Assembly (NCBI GenBank): GCA_009778375.1 | Contig: WRJW01000150.1 | Location: forward strand, 1-6,645 | Direction of reading: 5' to 3' | Length of the DNA: 6,645 bases | DNA from: Bacteroidota bacterium | Lineage (GTDB): Bacteria > Bacteroidota > Bacteroidia > Bacteroidales > UBA932 | In this document: positions 6,642-6,645 of the stretch, one piece after another | How positions within the stretch are numbered: position 1 is the first letter of the stretch | How the letters are laid out: every line of letters starts with the position of its first letter | Notes under the pieces: generated by a model | What the model was told of the DNA's origin: nothing | The model's database searches: none | Seen by the model: only the letters and a program-made list of their open reading frames with translations | Program-made: the position numbers and the translations under genes

Positions 6642-6645
6642 GCCA

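Noticed and set aside
1..6645. Mobile element, CRISPR array, toxin-antitoxin or defence system
   Set aside because: No direct repeat arrays, transposase, integrase or defence-type domains were found; all genes are core-type and tightly packed.

Overview
The window looks like chromosomal core DNA of a member of the Bacteroidota, probably Bacteroidales-like. Three things suggest this. The divergent intergenic region carries TAnnTTTG-type -7 boxes, the promoter form of that phylum. None of the gene starts has a convincing Shine-Dalgarno sequence. The proteins have the phylum's flavour, for example the PolA nuclease motif TPDKDYGQLV, the RsmG N-terminus (ISRKD followed by HHVLHSL), and a sigma factor with the KAF...Y.P...FSTWL pattern. 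The genus cannot be told from the sequence alone.

Layout: positions 1-1166 (minus strand) hold a nearly complete PLP-dependent aminotransferase, cut by the window edge a few residues before its expected C-terminus. Positions 1167-1297 are an AT-rich divergent promoter region. From 1298 to 6641 there is one very compact plus-strand run of five genes: queD (6-carboxytetrahydropterin synthase family), polA (DNA polymerase I), a membrane-anchored family 2 glycosyltransferase-like protein, a small sigma-70 factor, and rsmG (16S rRNA G527 methyltransferase). The junctions are a 4-bp ATGA overlap, a 1-bp gap, a 4-bp ATGA overlap and a 19-bp overlap, so the genes are almost certainly co-transcribed and translationally linked. 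No tRNA, rRNA, CRISPR array, insertion sequence or other mobile element was seen, and no terminator was recognised.

The gene products touch tRNA modification (queuosine), DNA repair and Okazaki-fragment processing, an envelope or glycan-related function, transcription control and ribosome modification. There is no obvious single pathway; the cluster reads as a housekeeping operon with a sigma factor embedded in it. Two proteins look catalytically altered. PolA appears to lack all the metal-binding acidic residues of its 3'-5' proofreading site. The glycosyltransferase-like protein lacks the DxD motif and the second acidic cluster expected from its relatives. I found no evidence for a wholly new system; those two apparent losses of catalytic motifs and the sigma factor's location are the points worth following up.
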